Below are positions 1 to 11,299 of a stretch of DNA of 64,000 bases, piece by piece. Position 1 is the first letter of the stretch, and every line of letters starts with the position of its first letter. Source of the DNA: Huiozyma naganishii CBS 8797 (Eukaryota > Ascomycota > Saccharomycetes > Saccharomycetales > Saccharomycetaceae); NCBI RefSeq assembly GCF_000348985.1, contig NC_035923.1, positions 744,001 through 808,000 on the forward strand, written 5' to 3'. Under the pieces are notes generated by a model. It saw nothing but the letters and a program-made list of their open reading frames with translations. It made no database searches and was not told where the DNA came from. A program made the position numbers and the translations under genes.

Positions 1-2178
1 AATGTATTGAGAGCAAGGATACCTCACGTCATGGAATTCGTTGATCATTAGCGATTCGAACAAGTAGGATAATGGGTTGATGTACCAAATCCATTTGGAC
101 CACCCTAGCATCTTCGTCTTTGGTAGAGCAAACCCACTGAACATGGCCATGCCTAGCAGTAATATAGAGGCGGGGACCATGGCTTCAGATAACGTTTTGG
201 TGATGGACCCGACGAATCGGAACAGATGGGACATAGCAAACACAGCGACGACATTGATCAGGAGGTAGAAGAAGAAAACACCACCATTCCTTCTGAAGTC
301 AACCAGGAAGTAAAAAATGATGTTGAAGCAGACAGCGATAATCATTTTGGTGGGGATCTCGGAAAGAATAGAAGCGACGGCGTCTGCACTAGGGTGGTAC
401 AGGGAGTATGTGTTGTGTTTCTCTGTGATGGGTCTAGCCTCGAACAGGGAGAAAATTTCCAGTAGACAGGAGAATGCATTGAATAACAGGGCGAAGAACA
501 TGGCGGCACCACGGAAGTAGAAAGAACCTGTACCGCCCTTTTTCATGACTTTGTAGAACATGGAACCCAAAATGAGGGCCATTGAGGAGTTACCGAGGAT
601 CATAAACAGCGACACACCTGAGCTATTCCGTATTCTCCAGAAATTCCTCGTGAGTAAGTACTTGACTTGCAAACCGTAGCTTACCGTGTATGGGGAGCCA
701 GGTCTAGCTCTCTTGGATTGCTTGGCGATGTGTGCCTCCTTCATGACTTCACGTGCGCTATCGTCGCTCCCACTCAACTTCTGGTCGATCTCGTCCTCCA
801 ACTGTTTGTGTTCAGGGGAGTTTAGCCAGTATTCGTACATGGCCTTTGGAGTCTGTGGGACATCAATACCCTTTTCGATGTATTCTTGGTTGACAATTCT
901 TTCCGCGGGACTTGTCACGGAGGTCAAGAAATCTGCGGTTGTCTGTCTACTTGGGCAGACGTACCCCATTCTTTGGAAAAATTCCTTGGCTTTGTCGCCT
1001 CTACCGTAGAAGATTTGGTACCCCTCATCGAGCACACATACTTTGTCGAAAAGTTCGTATGAGTCCTGCGAACATTGGTAGATGGCCACTGTAGCTGCTG
1101 CGTTCAAGATGGTAGCCTGGGTCTTCAAAGCACGAATGAACTCCAACGCAGTCGCAGAGTCCAACCCTCTCGTGGCGTTATCCCAACATTGAAATTTCGA
1201 CCCACAGATGGTAACCTCCGCAATGGAGACTCTCTTCCGCTCACCACCAGAGACACCTCTAACCAGATCGTTACCGACTTTTGTGTTTCTCGTGTGGGAC
1301 AACCCGTAAGTGGCCATGCTGACATCGGTGACGTGTCTTGCCCAAGAGTCTCTGTCGACACCCTTGACTCTGTTCTGCGGCGTCTTCAGTCTAGCGACCG
1401 TGTATAGCGTTTCGAACACGGTTAAATGTGGTAAGTGGATATCAGCTTCCGCGTTGTATACGACTTCACCTTTGTAGTGCTTCTTTATCTCCTTCGGGCT
1501 CAGACCATTGTACGAGATGACGGAATCTTTACTTATATTAAACCCGTGTGTATTACAAGAGATCGACTTCAACAGAGTTGTGCAACCGGACCCTGGTCTC
1601 CCCAACACGACAAGCAACTCACCTGGGTCCAAGTACCCGCTCATTGGTTTCAAGATCTGGAACAACTCCGATTCTGGTGGGGGTCTCAAAGTTCTGTAAA
1701 CCTCTTGGGCTGTCTTCAAGGGTAAATTGAGCACCGTGGATTGGTACTCTATATCTGAGGACTGCCCGGATGCGATCAGATTCTTCCAAACACACCCCAA
1801 CGAGTACGGTTTGTAGTAATCTGGGTCGTTATTGGCCAGTTTTGTCATATTCTTGACCCAAGCGACACTGGAGAAGTTTTCCGAGTTTGGATCTAGCCTC
1901 TCATCGTACTCTGGTGTTTCGACATTGGAGAATACCGGGTTCAACCCATCTGCACTGGAGAACAGCGACCTGTTATCCGGGACACTCGCATTACTGTGAG
2001 TTTCTTGCAAACTTTGGTTTGTGAGGCTTCTTGCCAAATCTCTGACTTGGTCCTCTACACCGTGTGTAATACCCTCGTATGGGTGTAAGGATGACGTCGA
2101 TGTATTTTTGGAGTCTGAATCCACCGAGGGTCCATACTCATCGATGACACCTTTCTCTTTGCTTTCAAGGGTCGACAT
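1..2178 (-). CDS. PDR5: PDR5/PDR15-type multidrug ABC transporter, 5' part (runs off window start)
   Basis: Plasma-membrane ABCG-type full transporter that exports drugs and xenobiotics using ATP. The ATG is at 2178-2176 and 726 codons are open to the window edge, about half of the roughly 1,500 residues usual for the family. In order one sees an acidic/serine-rich N-terminus, the PNSENFSS stretch, and the first nucleotide-binding domain. That domain has the degenerate Walker A GRPGSGCTT (residues 193-201, Cys in place of the usual Lys), the signature VSGGERKR near residue 310, and Walker B around CWDNATRGLD (near 330). The first transmembrane domain follows and is cut at the edge. The degenerate Walker A is normal for fungal PDR pumps. 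Its upstream region carries a dense cluster of PDRE-like sites. PDR5 and PDR15 are duplicates in S. cerevisiae; the neighbour ATG40 favours the PDR5 label, but it is a convention here. Confidence 0.95.
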   Translation of the reverse strand, partial: MSTLESKEKGVIDEYGPSVDSDSKNTSTSSLHPYEGITHGVEDQVRDLARSLTNQSLQETHSNASVPDNRSLFSSADGLNPVFSNVETPEYDERLDPNSENFSSVAWVKNMTKLANNDPDYYKPYSLGCVWKNLIASGQSSDIEYQSTVLNLPLKTAQEVYRTLRPPPESELFQILKPMSGYLDPGELLVVLGRPGSGCTTLLKSISCNTHGFNISKDSVISYNGLSPKEIKKHYKGEVVYNAEADIHLPHLTVFETLYTVARLKTPQNRVKGVDRDSWARHVTDVSMATYGLSHTRNTKVGNDLVRGVSGGERKRVSIAEVTICGSKFQCWDNATRGLDSATALEFIRALKTQATILNAAATVAIYQCSQDSYELFDKVCVLDEGYQIFYGRGDKAKEFFQRMGYVCPSRQTTADFLTSVTSPAERIVNQEYIEKGIDVPQTPKAMYEYWLNSPEHKQLEDEIDQKLSGSDDSAREVMKEAHIAKQSKRARPGSPYTVSYGLQVKYLLTRNFWRIRNSSGVSLFMILGNSSMALILGSMFYKVMKKGGTGSFYFRGAAMFFALLFNAFSCLLEIFSLFEARPITEKHNTYSLYHPSADAVASILSEIPTKMIIAVCFNIIFYFLVDFRRNGGVFFFYLLINVVAVFAMSHLFRFVGSITKTLSEAMVPASILLLGMAMFSGFALPKTKMLGWSKWIWYINPLSYLFESLMINEFHDVRYPCSQYI

Positions 2179-2302
2179 GTTATACAGATATATAACCTTG
2201 TTCCCTTTTGCTGTTCTAGTGTTTTTTCAGTGTAATAGTAGACTAAAGTACCGAGAACAAACAGAGAATCCTGTTATATGCTACCCAGATGTAATTCGTA
2301 TG

Positions 2303-2310
2303 TTTATATA
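2303..2310 (-). promoter_or_regulatory. TATA box of the PDR5-like gene
   Basis: On the minus strand this reads TATATAAA, a match to the yeast TATAWAWR consensus. It lies about 125 bp upstream of the PDR5 ATG, the usual distance for a TATA-containing, inducible yeast promoter. Assigned by motif and position only. Confidence 0.5.
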
Positions 2311-2410
2311 TGAGCAGGAGGAAGAGGAGAAAAAATTTTCTGCCAAGCAGGTCCGGATTGTTGTGGGTACTGCATTATCCATACATACATCAAACAGTAT
2401 CACGGATCAT

Positions 2411-3189
2411 TCCGCGGCACCGGTATCCAGATGTTCCGGGCCCTCTCTTCCAACTTTGAGTCAGAGAGATGTATGCTATGGGAGGGACAATGCCAGTCAG
2501 TAGCTTGTGCTGGCGATAGCGGGACACAATTGGGCACAAACATTTCTTTTTTTCCGAAGTGCAGGGAATGTGGGTGTGTTGTGCGGTGTTTGTTTGGGGG
2601 GGGGGAAAGAGGCAAAAAGAGCAGGTGCCGCAGAAGGAGAAGAGGGCGACTCGTTCCGCGGGATGCGAGAGGGATCCCGCGCTGGTGTGGGCCTCCGCGG
2701 TTCCGCGGAACGGAGTGCGGGGAGGCGCGCGGTGACTCGTTGCTGTTGTTGTTGTCGAGGCTAAACGACTCTCTCTCTTGGGACCGTGGGGACCACGTAG
2801 TAGGAAGCTGGAAAGCCTTCTCGACGGTCTGTTCAGCGGGGGCAAGACAAGATATTGTAGTGTTGGAACCGGAGAACAGGGCGAGCCTCCGCTCACATCG
2901 CAGTTGAATTGAGTGTGGGCGCCCCGCTCGCTCGATGCAGGACTGTCCCTTAATTCGTCATTATGAGGCTGTGTGCCCGGTGAAATTCTTCTCTTCCGAG
3001 TGCAGACACACGTGAAGTACTTATCTTACATGGAAGTTGTGACTTCGGTTCCGCGGCTTCTCCCTTCCCTTTTGGGTGCAGGATGAGAATCCCGCGGAAC
3101 TGAAAAAAAAAACAATTTTGTCCCGGTGTTCCCTACGGGGAAACGGAAGATGTGTGTGTATGGGGCGCGTTTTCGTGTGATCCCGCGGG
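2411..3189. promoter_or_regulatory. Cluster of PDRE-like sites (seven CCGCGG cores) upstream of PDR5
   Basis: Pdr1/Pdr3 bind the pleiotropic drug response element TCCGCGGA and close variants. CCGCGG cores lie at 2412-2417, 2656-2661, 2695-2700, 2703-2708, 3051-3056, 3092-3097 and 3183-3188. The one at 2702-2709 is a perfect TCCGCGGA inside the palindrome TTCCGCGGAA, and it directly abuts TCCGCGGT at 2694-2701. The sites at 2655-2662 and (inverted) 3091-3098 differ from the consensus by one base. They sit about 230 to 1,010 bp upstream of the PDR5 start. Pdr1-type control of the pump is inferred from the motif density; occupancy is not shown. Confidence 0.7.
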
Positions 3190-3644
3190 AAGGCATTACT
3201 TCTTTGGTATATCTCTGTTTCCGCTAAGCCTCGGAGAAACACAGGCAGTGCAACCGCACATCGATATTTTGATGAATCTGGGTGTTGCGCTTGATAACAA
3301 GTTCTTATGCGCGCACGTGAGGGCCATAAGTGTGTACCTGTTTGTCTTAGCCGCCGTAGCCGTATATGCAAAACGATAAGGCTTTATGTACAGGGAAGCG
3401 TGGACGGGTCTCTTTTTAACTGAGCTGTGCAATTGGGAAAGAGGACAAGTTTACAGTGCTGTTTGTTGTACGTGATCTACTCGAATTAATTCGGGTATCG
3501 CCCCTTTCATGGGAACGGGTGTATACAAACGGTCACGTCATCTTGTATCTTGCTTTAATGACGGTACAACTCAAGTAGCAGAACTTTGTATGAGAGTGAC
3601 GCGTTATACCGTGCACTTATAAAAAAATCTTGCTCGTTGCATGC

Positions 3645-4774
3645 TCTTATTTAGACTCTGGAGTTGCAATCACTCTCGTTAACAGCGAAGAATTAATGCA
3701 CAACCCTTACCCACACCCACAATCGACTATTTGGACACATCAACGTTTTATCCTTGTATAAATTTATGAAATACAAGACATCCCAACACCTGGAATTGAA
3801 CGACGTCGACTGGACTGATCTAGCAAAGTACCAATGCGTGGACTGCATGCAAGGGAAAAATCGTCAACAACAAAGTCGTGGTTCGTATCGTTCACCGATG
3901 AAGCTACACGTTATCGCTGGGTTTATAAACTTAGCAATAAACGTGACACGACCATCCTACACATACTATGATAGGAACAGTTCGCAACCAATTTGAGGTA
4001 AATGTATTGGCCTTCCAAGTTAACAGAGGTAGTGAATTTACAAACAACGCTCTCCGTGATTATCTTTCAGAAGAAGGAAATCATACCTACTACACCTCCG
4101 TTGCGGATCACCAATCAAATGGAGTGGCCGAACGTTTGAACCTGACACTGTTAAATGATTGTCGAACCCTACTGAAAACAACAAAGCTACCTTATCACCT
4201 GTGGTTTCATGCGGTCCAGTTTGCTACACTACAACGTAATTCAGTGTACAACGACTCAATCCGGGCCTCTGCACGTGCCAAGGCTGGTCTCCCCGGAATC
4301 GACGTCAAAACCATTCCCACCTTTGGTCAACCCGCTATCGCTCACTTCACAAAGATTCACAATAAACTGCGGTACCGCGGTGAACAGGGCTTTGCTCTGA
4401 CTCCATCTTCAGCCTCGTATGATTACATTATCTATCTTCAATCTAAAGGCACTGTAATTGACACTACTCATTACGCTGTAATTAGACTGTCTGTCAAAAT
4501 TGATCCCAATGAAGAATATGACAACAGCATATTCAATTCCATAATCACGAAATTAACAGATGCCTCCGCAAACACTGACTATTACAAATTTGACCATGTT
4601 ATCGACCGACCAGACGCTGCTACGGAACTAACAGAGGTGCCTAATACTCCTCAACCAAGTTCTGACAATGAACAACCACTTAAGGTGATAGACTTGTCCC
4701 CCGCTTCCCCTGATATTGACCCGAACACCGGAAGCTCTTTACCCGTATACGCATTATATAGAAGAGCTACATAA
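3645..4774 (+). mobile_element. Fossil Ty1/copia retrotransposon: broken protease-integrase part of pol
   Basis: Degenerate relic spread over several frames. A protease-like DSG lies at 3654-3662. An integrase zinc-region remnant follows (FGHINV near 3732-3750, then CVDCMQGK near 3838-3860). Next comes a core fragment starting FVSFTDEATRYRW (around 3883) that ends in TGA TAG near 3970. A long frame from 3968 carries RGSEFTN, GVAERLN and TLLNDCRTLL, then the copia-type integrase C-terminal part, ending with a stop at 4774. Against Ty1-like integrases, the stretch between CMQGK and FVSFTDE, which should hold the first catalytic Asp, is deleted, and most of the protease-to-integrase segment is gone. 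No reverse transcriptase or clear LTR is visible. The element is inactive; the family match is from memory of Ty1/Ty2-like sequences. Confidence 0.85.
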
Positions 4775-6053
4775 GCTGTTGATGAATTCTTTTCACCTTT
4801 TATATGACGATAAGCAATGTAACATTGTATGAAAGCCGGATTTTCAATATCCAACACTTTTTAGTAGTTGTCCTAGTGTGTCTAAGTATGTTTGAAAGTT
4901 ATCAGTCTAAGTACTTTGCGGCTTATATCACGCATTGAATAATGTGGCCTTCGGCGTTTCTCAATTGTTCTCACATAATCTTTTTATTTACTAATAATAG
5001 GGAAATATTCATGTTGAAGCCATTTTAAAATTTAAAAATATTAATGTAGGTCCTATGTATTACAATCTCACGCGCTCAAAGTATAATATCAAAATTTGAC
5101 TGATACTACAAGGATAATTATGATATTCCCAGATATTGCTTGCTAGCCACCGTGGCACAGAACACTGTGAACCTGCCGGAGGGATTTGTCCAATAACTGC
5201 ACCCTACAGATATTTTACAACATATATAACCAGGCAATACAGGATTGTCTCAAGCCTTGCAACTTCTCTAAATATCAACTAACAAAGAACGACAAAGCAT
5301 GACTAACTAATTAATAAAAACTGCGACGCTTATACTCAAATATAGGGCTAAGTGTCACATTAAAATAAAATTACTGAGTAGATACTATCCAATGCGGTAC
5401 AGGGACATATTTGTTACCTAACTATTTCAATTACTAAACCCTAAGGAAAAGAAGGCTGAAATCTAGCAAGGATTTTGGCGACACCCTATTATTTGATCAC
5501 CGTGCTTTCTATCTTTGAAGGTAAACAACTGATGCTAAGTTGTAATTGCACCACTTCTCTCATACACATATCAGCTACTTTCTGTTGTAAAACTAAGCGG
5601 ATTTAAAGGAAAACCAGTATATTTACCGGACTCAGGAAAGGTACATACACGCTTATTCTTTCATAAACCGTCCTTCTCTGTGGTTTCGGATTCTTCGCTC
5701 TCTAGATCAAGCATCACATATATAGGCTGCAACGCCTCTAAAAGTCATGACTTAGACAGTCGCCGATATTTAATTAGTATTAAATACGAGCGGTTCCATC
5801 GTAAAATCGTACCGGCTTTACTCCCCTCGGAGTACCCGATGGTCAGTTATATCATTAATTTCCCCATACATGTGGAAAAAACGTGCAGTTACAAAAAAAA
5901 ATACGCATCTCTTGTGAATACTCATCTAATAAGGGAAACAAGTGGGCTGATTAGCTAAGAAAGTAGCACAATAAGAAAGAAATAAGGGAGAAGCAAGAAT
6001 AATCTTACATATACACGTTATTATTATAACACTCGTAAGAAATTTTTTCAATA
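4775..6053. other. Gene-free AT-rich stretch between Ty fossil and ATG40
   Basis: About 1.3 kb, visibly more AT-rich than its neighbours, with stops in all frames. A 92-codon open frame ending at 5958 resembles nothing I know. I looked for TG...CA-ended long terminal repeats flanking the fossil and found no convincing pair with a target-site duplication. The right end (about 5,900-6,053) should contain the ATG40 promoter. Confidence 0.6.
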
Positions 6054-6866
6054 ATGTTGGGCTTGCTTTGGAAACCACTGCAGTTCATCACTTGCGTTCT
6101 CGTTCCCCTGCAGATCACGGTGGAGACGATCTCACTATCGAAGGACTGGCCTTTCCCCATTTTGAAAACTGCATCCTATGCTTTACAACAACAGACTGAA
6201 AAGCTGGCACTTCACATGATGTTGCTGAAATATTGGTCCCTTTACGGTATTGTGTACTTGATATTACCCAACTCACCATTCTATTTTGTGCTAGACATCC
6301 TGCCCTTCTTACCACTAATTTTGACGGTATGCGGGGTATTGGCCATGAGGGAACTGGTAGAGCAGTTCATTAGGTTCATACAAGAGCAGGATAAGATCAT
6401 TTCGGTGATGCAAAACCTGAATGACCCAAAGGCATCCACTTTTGAAATGCTTTCGAATCTGTACTACACAACGATAAATTTGAACAATCAGGAGCTAATC
6501 ACCACGACTTTCTTCTTCGGTGACTTGACAAAGTTGCTTTTGAGTCTGAGCAAGGCAATACCATTCCCATCGACAACATACTTAAACCAGTGGTTTGCCA
6601 ACATCGAATGGATAAGCAACGCCGTCAAGATGTATTTTAAAGAGCAGCAGAATGCTCAGCAACAATATGACACTGGGAATTCAACGGGGACCAGAGGTTT
6701 CTATTCTGCGTTCTGGTCCAAGTCTGGAACGAATAACTGCGCAGGGTCCGGGAGTTCCTTCCGAAGATCATCGTCGGCCAGTAACCCCGCGAAACCAAGA
6801 CCCACGGGCACTAAATCGACAGAAATTTCAGAGGATTACGATTTGATGGACGATGCACTCGATTGA
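6054..6866 (+). CDS. ATG40: Atg40-like ER-phagy receptor (reticulon-like)
   Basis: Predicted endoplasmic-reticulum membrane protein of 270 residues (S. cerevisiae Atg40 is about 256). It tethers ER sheets and tubules to Atg8 on the forming autophagosome. The N-terminal 110 residues contain long hydrophobic stretches (ITCVLVPLQITV, YGIVYLILPNSPFYFVLDILPFLPLILTVCGVLAM), consistent with hairpin membrane insertion as in reticulon-like receptors. The C-terminal third is hydrophilic and Ser-rich, and it ends with an Atg8-interacting motif YDLM (residues 262-265) in an acidic context, EDYDLMDDALD. It lies next to the PDR5-like gene and RPB2, as YOR152C does in S. cerevisiae; that synteny, the length and the terminal motif are the main support, since this family diverges fast. 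Confidence 0.88.
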   Translation: MLGLLWKPLQFITCVLVPLQITVETISLSKDWPFPILKTASYALQQQTEKLALHMMLLKYWSLYGIVYLILPNSPFYFVLDILPFLPLILTVCGVLAMRELVEQFIRFIQEQDKIISVMQNLNDPKASTFEMLSNLYYTTINLNNQELITTTFFFGDLTKLLLSLSKAIPFPSTTYLNQWFANIEWISNAVKMYFKEQQNAQQQYDTGNSTGTRGFYSAFWSKSGTNNCAGSGSSFRRSSSASNPAKPRPTGTKSTEISEDYDLMDDALD

Positions 6867-7218
6867 AACCATTTCTGGGGCCAGGCGTCGCTTTAGCGCA
6901 GATATACTATGTAGTTGGTTTGTACACACAGTTCTGGTTGGTCACGTTTTAACTAGCAGTTTATCACTTCACACGTTGAATGAGGTGGCGACGGTGAAAA
7001 ATAATTTTTCAAGCAAATTTTGAACAAATTTTGAGTGAGTTGAGCGACTGTTTGGTAGCTGTTCAGCAGAACCAATACAAAGTGGGGGTAGCGGAGCGTC
7101 GTTCTGTCTTATCGTTGATCGTTCGTTATTAAATCCATCGCTCAAGGTAAACTTATCCTCGTTTGTATTCCACCCAGCGAACAAGTACTATTATAGGGAG
7201 ACAACGGCTGTTGAAATT
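6867..7218. promoter_or_regulatory. ATG40-RPB2 intergenic region with short repeats
   Basis: Region downstream of ATG40 and upstream of RPB2. It contains a 15-bp dyad at 6996-7010 (arms GAAAAAT / ATTTTTC) and a tandem pair of CAAATTTTGA at 7014-7023 and 7025-7034. These are 185 to 225 bp upstream of the RPB2 ATG. No factor can be named with confidence. Confidence 0.35.
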
Positions 7219-10200
7219 ATGTCGAACGAAGAATATTACGACGAGGATCCATATGGATTCGAGGATGAGAGCGCGCCCATTACCGCAGAGGATTCATGGA
7301 CCGTCATTTCCTCCTTTTTCAGGGAAAAGGGGTTGGTGTCGCAACAGTTGGACTCCTTTAATCAGTTTGTCGACTACACTTTGCAGGACATCATTTCAGA
7401 AGACTCGAGACTGATTTTGGAGCAGCTGGCACAACACACCACGGAGGCGGATAATATCAGTAGAAAATACGAGATTAGTTTTGGTAAAATCTATGTTACC
7501 AAACCCATGGTGAACGAATCGGACGGTGTGACGCATGCGTTGTATCCTCAGGAGTCCCGTTTGCGTAACTTGACTTACTCTTCCGGGCTGTTCGTTGATG
7601 TGAAGAAGAGGACATATGAGGCTATCGATGTTCCTGGTAGAGACTTGAAGTATGAATTGATTGCAGAAGAATCAGAGGACGACAGCGAGCGCGGGAAAGT
7701 ATTCATCGGTCGTCTGCCGATCATGCTGAGGTCGAAGAATTGTTATCTAAGTGATGCCACCGAATCAGACTTGTATAAACTGAAGGAATGTCCTTTTGAT
7801 ATGGGTGGTTACTTTATCATTAACGGTTCTGAGAAGGTGTTGATTGCCCAAGAACGTTCGGCAGGTAACATTGTGCAAGTGTTCAAAAAGGCAGCTCCAT
7901 CTCCAATTTCGCACGTGGCGGAGATTAGATCCGCGCTGGAGAAGGGTTCCAGGTTTATCAGTACACTGCAGGTCAAGCTTTACGGTCGTGAAGGTAGTTC
8001 TTCTCGTACCATCAAGGCAACCCTACCTTACATCAAGCAAGATATTCCCATCGTTATTATATTTAGAGCGCTCGGTGTCATTCCAGATGGTGAGATTCTT
8101 GAGCACATCTGTTACGACGTCAACGATTGGCAAATGCTGGAAATGTTGAAGCCTTGTGTGGAGGATGGTTTTGTTATTCAAGATCGTGAGACAGCATTAG
8201 ATTTCATTGGTCGTCGTGGTACAGCACTGGGTATTAAGAAGGAGAAGAGAATTCAATATGCTAAGGATATCCTACAGAAAGAATTCCTACCTCACATCAC
8301 GCAATTGGAAGGTTTCGAAAGTAGGAAAGCGTTTTTCTTAGGGTATATGATCAACAGGTTGCTGTTGTGTGCCCTTGATCGTAAAGACCAAGATGATCGT
8401 GATCATTTCGGTAAAAAGAGACTAGATTTGGCTGGTCCTTTACTGGGACAGCTGTTCAAAACGCTATTCAGAAAATTAACGAAGGATATCTTCAGATACA
8501 TGCAGAGAACTGTCGAAGAGGCTCATGACTTCAATATGAAACTGGCAATCAATGCTAAAACTATCACCTCAGGGCTGAAATACGCATTAGCGACTGGTAA
8601 CTGGGGTGAACAGAAAAAGGCTATGTCTTCGAGGGCCGGTGTTTCTCAAGTTTTGAATCGTTACACCTACTCCTCGACATTGTCACATTTGAGAAGAACA
8701 AACACACCCATTGGTCGTGATGGTAAGCTGGCTAAACCTCGTCAGTTACACAACACCCATTGGGGGCTGGTCTGTCCGGCTGAAACTCCTGAAGGGCAAG
8801 CTTGTGGTTTGGTCAAGAACCTATCCTTGATGTCGTCGATATCGGTTGGTACGGATCCAATGCCGATCATCACATTTTTGAGTGAATGGGGTTTGGAACC
8901 TTTGGAAGACTATGTTCCACACCAATCTCCGGATGCTACTAGAGTATTTGTCAACGGTGTCTGGCACGGTGTCCACAGAAACCCAGCTAGGTTAATGGAA
9001 ACGTTGAGAACTCTTAGAAGAAAGGGTGATATCAACCCTGAAGTTTCTATGATCAGAGATATTCGTGAAAAGGAGTTGAAGATATTCACCGATGCTGGTA
9101 GAGTTTACAGACCACTTTTCATTGTCGAAGATGATGAAGCTTTAGGTCACAAGGAACTGAAGGTTAGAAAGGGCCATATTGCAAAGCTGATGGCTACGGA
9201 GTACCAGGATATTGAAGGTGGGCTAGACGAAGCGGACGAATACACTTGGACGTCATTACTAAACGAAGGTTTAGTCGAGTACATAGATGCCGAAGAAGAA
9301 GAGACTATTTTGATTGCGATGCAACCAGAAGATCTCGAACCGGTTATTGAAGAGGAAAACCCTATCGACGATATGGATCCAGCAAAACGTATAAAGGCGT
9401 CTCAAAATGCAACAACCTTTACCCATTGTGAAATTCATCCATCGATGATTCTAGGTGTTGCTGCGTCTATCATTCCCTTCCCTGATCATAACCAATCTCC
9501 TCGTAACACTTACCAATCCGCCATGGGTAAACAAGCAATGGGTGTATTCCTGACCAATTACAACGTCCGTATGGACACGATGGCCAACATCTTGTACTAC
9601 CCCCAGAAGCCACTGGGTACCACACGTGCTATGGAATACTTGAAGTTCAGAGAGCTTCCTGCTGGTCAAAATGCCATTGTGGCGATTGCCTGTTACTCCG
9701 GTTACAATCAAGAAGATTCCATGATCATGAACCAGTCCTCCATTGACAGAGGTCTCTTCAGATCTTTATTCTTCAGATCCTACATGGATCAAGAGAAGAA
9801 ATATGGTATGTCTATAACAGAAACGTTCGAGAAGCCTCAACGTACAAATACCCTGAGGATGAAACACGGTACCTACGACAAACTGGATGATGATGGTTTG
9901 ATTGCGCCCGGTGTTAGAGTTTCTGGTGAAGATATCATTATTGGGAAAACCACCCCAATTTCCCCAGATGAGGAGGAGTTGGGGCAGAGGACAGCATACC
10001 ACTCGAAACGTGACGCATCCACCCCATTGCGGAGTACGGAGAATGGTATTATTGATCAAGTTTTGGTTACTACTAATCAAGATGGTCTGAAATTTGTGAA
10101 AGTCCGTGTTAGAACCACCAAGGTTCCACAAATCGGTGACAAATTTGCCTCGCGTCACGGTCAAAAGGGTACAATCGGTATCACATACAGTAGGGAGGAC

Positions 10201-10881
10201 ATGCCCTTCACCGCGGAAGGTATCGTTCCAGATTTAATTATCAATCCTCACGCCATTCCATCGCGTATGACAGTTGCCCATTTAATCGAATGTTTGTTGA
10301 GTAAAGTTGCAGCCTTGTCAGGTAACGAGGGTGATGCTTCTCCATTCACAGATATTACCGTAGAGGGTATATCTAAGCTGTTACGTGAACACGGGTACCA
10401 TTCGCGTGGGTTCGAAGTTATGTACAACGGTCACACCGGTAAAAAACTGATGGCACAAATTTTCTTTGGTCCAACCTACTACCAGCGTTTGAGACATATG
10501 GTCGATGATAAGATTCACGCGAGAGCGCGTGGTCCAATGCAAGTACTAACGAGGCAACCTGTGGAAGGTAGGTCTAGAGATGGTGGTCTGAGATTTGGTG
10601 AAATGGAACGTGATTGTATGATTGCACATGGTGCTGCCGCATTTTTGAAGGAAAGATTAATGGAGGCCTCGGACTCGTTCAGAGTGCATATCTGTGGGAA
10701 CTGTGGTTTGATGTCAGTTATTGCCAAGCTGAGCCATAACCAATTCGAATGTAAAGGCTGTAACAACAAAATTGACATATACCAGATTCGTATCCCATAC
10801 GCTGCGAAACTGCTATTCCAAGAATTAATGGCAATGAACATCACTCCACGTTTATACACTGACCGTTCGAGAGATTTCTAA
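7219..10881 (+). CDS. RPB2: RNA polymerase II second-largest subunit
   Basis: Core catalytic subunit of nuclear RNA polymerase II, 1,220 residues (about 1,224 in S. cerevisiae). Together with Rpb1 it forms the active-centre cleft and synthesises mRNA. Conserved landmarks run the full length: [18 protein letters not shown] in the lobe, the fork region [22 protein letters not shown], the hybrid-binding region with [18 protein letters not shown], and [10 protein letters not shown]. The C-terminal clamp zinc site is CGNCG followed by CKGC. The ATG opens [17 protein letters not shown], like the known protein. No frameshift or unusual insertion was seen. The downstream MRPL23 gene is convergent. 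Confidence 0.98.
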   Translation: MSNEEYYDEDPYGFEDESAPITAEDSWTVISSFFREKGLVSQQLDSFNQFVDYTLQDIISEDSRLILEQLAQHTTEADNISRKYEISFGKIYVTKPMVNESDGVTHALYPQESRLRNLTYSSGLFVDVKKRTYEAIDVPGRDLKYELIAEESEDDSERGKVFIGRLPIMLRSKNCYLSDATESDLYKLKECPFDMGGYFIINGSEKVLIAQERSAGNIVQVFKKAAPSPISHVAEIRSALEKGSRFISTLQVKLYGREGSSSRTIKATLPYIKQDIPIVIIFRALGVIPDGEILEHICYDVNDWQMLEMLKPCVEDGFVIQDRETALDFIGRRGTALGIKKEKRIQYAKDILQKEFLPHITQLEGFESRKAFFLGYMINRLLLCALDRKDQDDRDHFGKKRLDLAGPLLGQLFKTLFRKLTKDIFRYMQRTVEEAHDFNMKLAINAKTITSGLKYALATGNWGEQKKAMSSRAGVSQVLNRYTYSSTLSHLRRTNTPIGRDGKLAKPRQLHNTHWGLVCPAETPEGQACGLVKNLSLMSSISVGTDPMPIITFLSEWGLEPLEDYVPHQSPDATRVFVNGVWHGVHRNPARLMETLRTLRRKGDINPEVSMIRDIREKELKIFTDAGRVYRPLFIVEDDEALGHKELKVRKGHIAKLMATEYQDIEGGLDEADEYTWTSLLNEGLVEYIDAEEEETILIAMQPEDLEPVIEEENPIDDMDPAKRIKASQNATTFTHCEIHPSMILGVAASIIPFPDHNQSPRNTYQSAMGKQAMGVFLTNYNVRMDTMANILYYPQKPLGTTRAMEYLKFRELPAGQNAIVAIACYSGYNQEDSMIMNQSSIDRGLFRSLFFRSYMDQEKKYGMSITETFEKPQRTNTLRMKHGTYDKLDDDGLIAPGVRVSGEDIIIGKTTPISPDEEELGQRTAYHSKRDASTPLRSTENGIIDQVLVTTNQDGLKFVKVRVRTTKVPQIGDKFASRHGQKGTIGITYSREDMPFTAEGIVPDLIINPHAIPSRMTVAHLIECLLSKVAALSGNEGDASPFTDITVEGISKLLREHGYHSRGFEVMYNGHTGKKLMAQIFFGPTYYQRLRHMVDDKIHARARGPMQVLTRQPVEGRSRDGGLRFGEMERDCMIAHGAAAFLKERLMEASDSFRVHICGNCGLMSVIAKLSHNQFECKGCNNKIDIYQIRIPYAAKLLFQELMAMNITPRLYTDRSRDF

Positions 10882-11299
10882 ACGATCTAAAAAAATATTC
10901 CATTAAGAAGGAGGTTTCATGTTCCTTTCCTCTCCGCTCTCATTGTTATGTAGTAAAATGAGACTTTGCAGAAACTCACCTCTCTCCTACAACACAAATC
11001 ACAATAATCTATCACGAACGAAACCAAAATATATACCTAAAATGATTCCATAGGTGAATAGCACTATATATAAACCTCAAAGAGGAAAGTTACTGTACTA
11101 TAAAAGCAAAATGGCAACAGAAGAACGATAACGCACAACTTGCGCATACCACTGTCCCTTTAAACATTCTGTTACCTGGAAACTGAGAGTAACAGAGGGT
11201 TCTACCCCCTACTATACACACATATATACATGACTTGATAATTTAAGAATTTATATAGGGAAACGCTGCAGAGCCTGGCACAAGTTACAGAAATGTCAT
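10882..11299. other. Convergent 3' region between RPB2 and MRPL23
   Basis: 418 bp holding the 3' ends of two convergent genes. AT-rich with TATATA-type stretches, as is usual for yeast 3'-end signals. No open frame or RNA gene was recognised. Confidence 0.5.

Noticed and set aside
1585..1610. Missing Lys in the first Walker A of the PDR5-like pump as evidence of decay
   Set aside because: A Cys at this position is a normal feature of fungal PDR-type transporters.
5680..5958. 92-codon ORF in the AT-rich region, possibly a piece of Ty reverse transcriptase
   Set aside because: I could not match any conserved reverse transcriptase or RNase H motif in this or the neighbouring frames.
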